Below are positions 40,194 to 40,994 of a stretch of 40,994 nt of DNA, in pieces. The stretch is from JAWBOW01 sp038825775 (GTDB lineage Archaea > Nanobdellota > Nanobdellia > Woesearchaeales > WAPY01): NCBI GenBank assembly GCA_038825775.1, contig JAWBOW010000004.1, forward strand, positions 1 to 40,994, in the 5' to 3' direction. The notes under the pieces are model-generated. The model worked only from the letters and a program-made list of their open reading frames with translations. It had not been told where the DNA came from and made no database searches. Position numbers and translations under genes: made by a program. Each line of letters opens with the position of its first letter. Position 1 is the first letter of the stretch.

Positions 40194-40994
40194 TTATTTC
40201 TTTTTTCTTTTTGTGTTTTTACTCTTTTTCTTTCCCCTTCCAGAAATGTTTAAGATCAAGATTATTATAAAGAGCACAACTATTCCATAAATTATGTAGT
40301 TCAAGTAAAGAATGAAGAAAATTTTTAGATTTGTTAAACTGCTCTTAAACCACATTCTGATTTTGGATTCCTTTTTTTCAGGAACTTCTTCTTGAAATTC
40401 TTCTTTTACTTCTTTAATTGTTGCGTTGCTTAAGTTCTGCTCGCTTATATTTTCAACTTCTTCTTCCGGACTAATTTCAGAGATTTCTTCTTGCTCCTCT
40501 TCAACAATCTCTTCTGCTTCTTCTTCTGTAATATTTGTAGTTGTTATGTTTTGGCTAACATTCTGCTCAACACTTTCGTTTATCTCTTCTATTACGAATA
40601 ATCCTTGTTTGTTTCCAAAATCTTCAAAATCCTCTGAAATTCCTTCCTGTGTTTTTGTTTTATTAGTTGAGAATTTGAGTGCTAGTGGTGAAAAAACTGC
40701 TTTAAAAAAGCTAATTATTTTTAAGTGTAATGAATACCTTATTGTTAAGAAAATTAATAGCACAATTACAACTAATAAAGTTATTATGAGAATTAATTTC
40801 AAATTCTTTTTTAGGAAATCACTTAAGCTTTTTCTTTCTATTACAACAGAAGTGTAGTATGGTTTTAACTCCTTTTCCTTCTTTGTTTCTTTTTTTCTTT
40901 CTTGTTTAACTTTGACTTTTTCTTCTTCTACAAATCTTGTTTCTGATTTTTTAAGTCCTATGCTTAGAATTATTAACAGGATCAGAAGGATGAT
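40194..40994 (-). CDS. Membrane protein with acidic, Asn-rich middle, N-terminus cut by the window edge
   Basis: 266 residues visible; the reading frame is open to the last base, so the true start lies outside. A first hydrophobic helix (the visible first 14 residues, IILLILLIILSIGL) is followed by a Lys/Glu stretch, PYYTSVVIERKSLSDFL, a second helix (about 67-87, IITLLVVIVLLIFLT) and then a highly acidic part with EEEAEEIVEEEQEE and several N-x-S/T sites (NITTT, NLSNAT). A third membrane helix near 225-250 ends in a basic tail (GRGKKKSKNTKRKKK). Not recognised. A start inside, at 40802 (TTG), is less likely than a longer gene. Confidence 0.65.
   Translation of the reverse strand: MILLILLIILSIGLKKSETRFVEEEKVKVKQERKKETKKEKELKPYYTSVVIERKSLSDFLKKNLKLILIITLLVVIVLLIFLTIRYSLHLKIISFFKAVFSPLALKFSTNKTKTQEGISEDFEDFGNKQGLFVIEEINESVEQNVSQNITTTNITEEEAEEIVEEEQEEISEISPEEEVENISEQNLSNATIKEVKEEFQEEVPEKKESKIRMWFKSSLTNLKIFFILYLNYIIYGIVVLFIIILILNISGRGKKKSKNTKRKKK

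Noticed and set aside
1..40994. CRISPR arrays, insertion sequences or integrases.
   Set aside because: I saw no spaced direct repeats of CRISPR size, no transposase or integrase motifs and no target-site duplications. The two tRNAs have no attachment-site duplication visible next to them.

Overview
The window looks like a piece of a small, very AT-rich archaeal chromosome. Several genes are archaeal: an Orc1/Cdc6 initiator, aIF5B, aEF1B with its zinc-ribbon partner, a PIN-ATPase-KH protein (PINA type), RNase J of the archaeal beta-CASP group, Trm1, RtcA and a DUF460 RuvC-like protein. Two genes carry DUF5752, surface proteins have Thr/Pro stalks, one tRNA gene has an intron, and promoters are TATA-box promoters that are often leaderless. 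Together these suggest a DPANN lineage of the Pacearchaeota/Woesearchaeota kind. That placement is inference from gene content; no 16S gene is present. DegV and a bacterial-type TyrRS hint at acquisition from bacteria.

Layout. 1-8058: the N-terminus of an XPD/Rad3-type helicase, a nitroreductase, a membrane protein with ten C-x11-C repeats, a DUF2330-like secreted protein, RNase J, a nucleotidyltransferase, a membrane-anchored protein, a DUF4405 membrane protein, a short DUF5752 protein and a methyltransferase. 8093-14443: Cdc6, a newly called 45-residue ORF, SerRS, a small membrane gene followed by two paralogous anchored proteins, PINA and tRNA-Leu(CAA). 14549-19270: an operon of three coiled-coil proteins, a MEMO1-like protein, DegV, a PUA protein and a YkgJ-like Cys-rich protein. 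19273-25243: the information-processing core, with TyrRS, a PUA-like protein, aIF5B, Trm1, aEF1B and a 54-residue zinc ribbon. 25441-31889: the large DUF5752/coiled-coil protein, then a compact minus-strand run of DUF460, MoxR-type ATPase, VWA protein and RtcA. 31890-37586: a hairpin/U-tract RNA candidate, a transmembrane winged-helix regulator, a metallophosphoesterase, a 1106-residue surface protein, and a 371-bp intergenic region with phased heptamers. 37587-40994: a coiled-coil/winged-helix protein, a small helical protein, a DUF192 protein, an intron-containing tRNA-Trp directly upstream of an aromatic amino acid permease, and a truncated membrane protein.

How it fits together. Much of the window serves translation and RNA handling: two synthetases, two tRNAs, aIF5B, aEF1B, Trm1, RtcA, RNase J and two stand-alone PUA proteins. 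The rest is mostly cell envelope and coiled-coil proteins of unknown function. The most interesting items are the tRNA-Trp/permease junction, the DUF460-MoxR-VWA-RtcA run, the 11-bp phased heptamers, the Cys-repeat membrane protein, and the unusual TyrRS. None is demonstrated as a new system by sequence alone.
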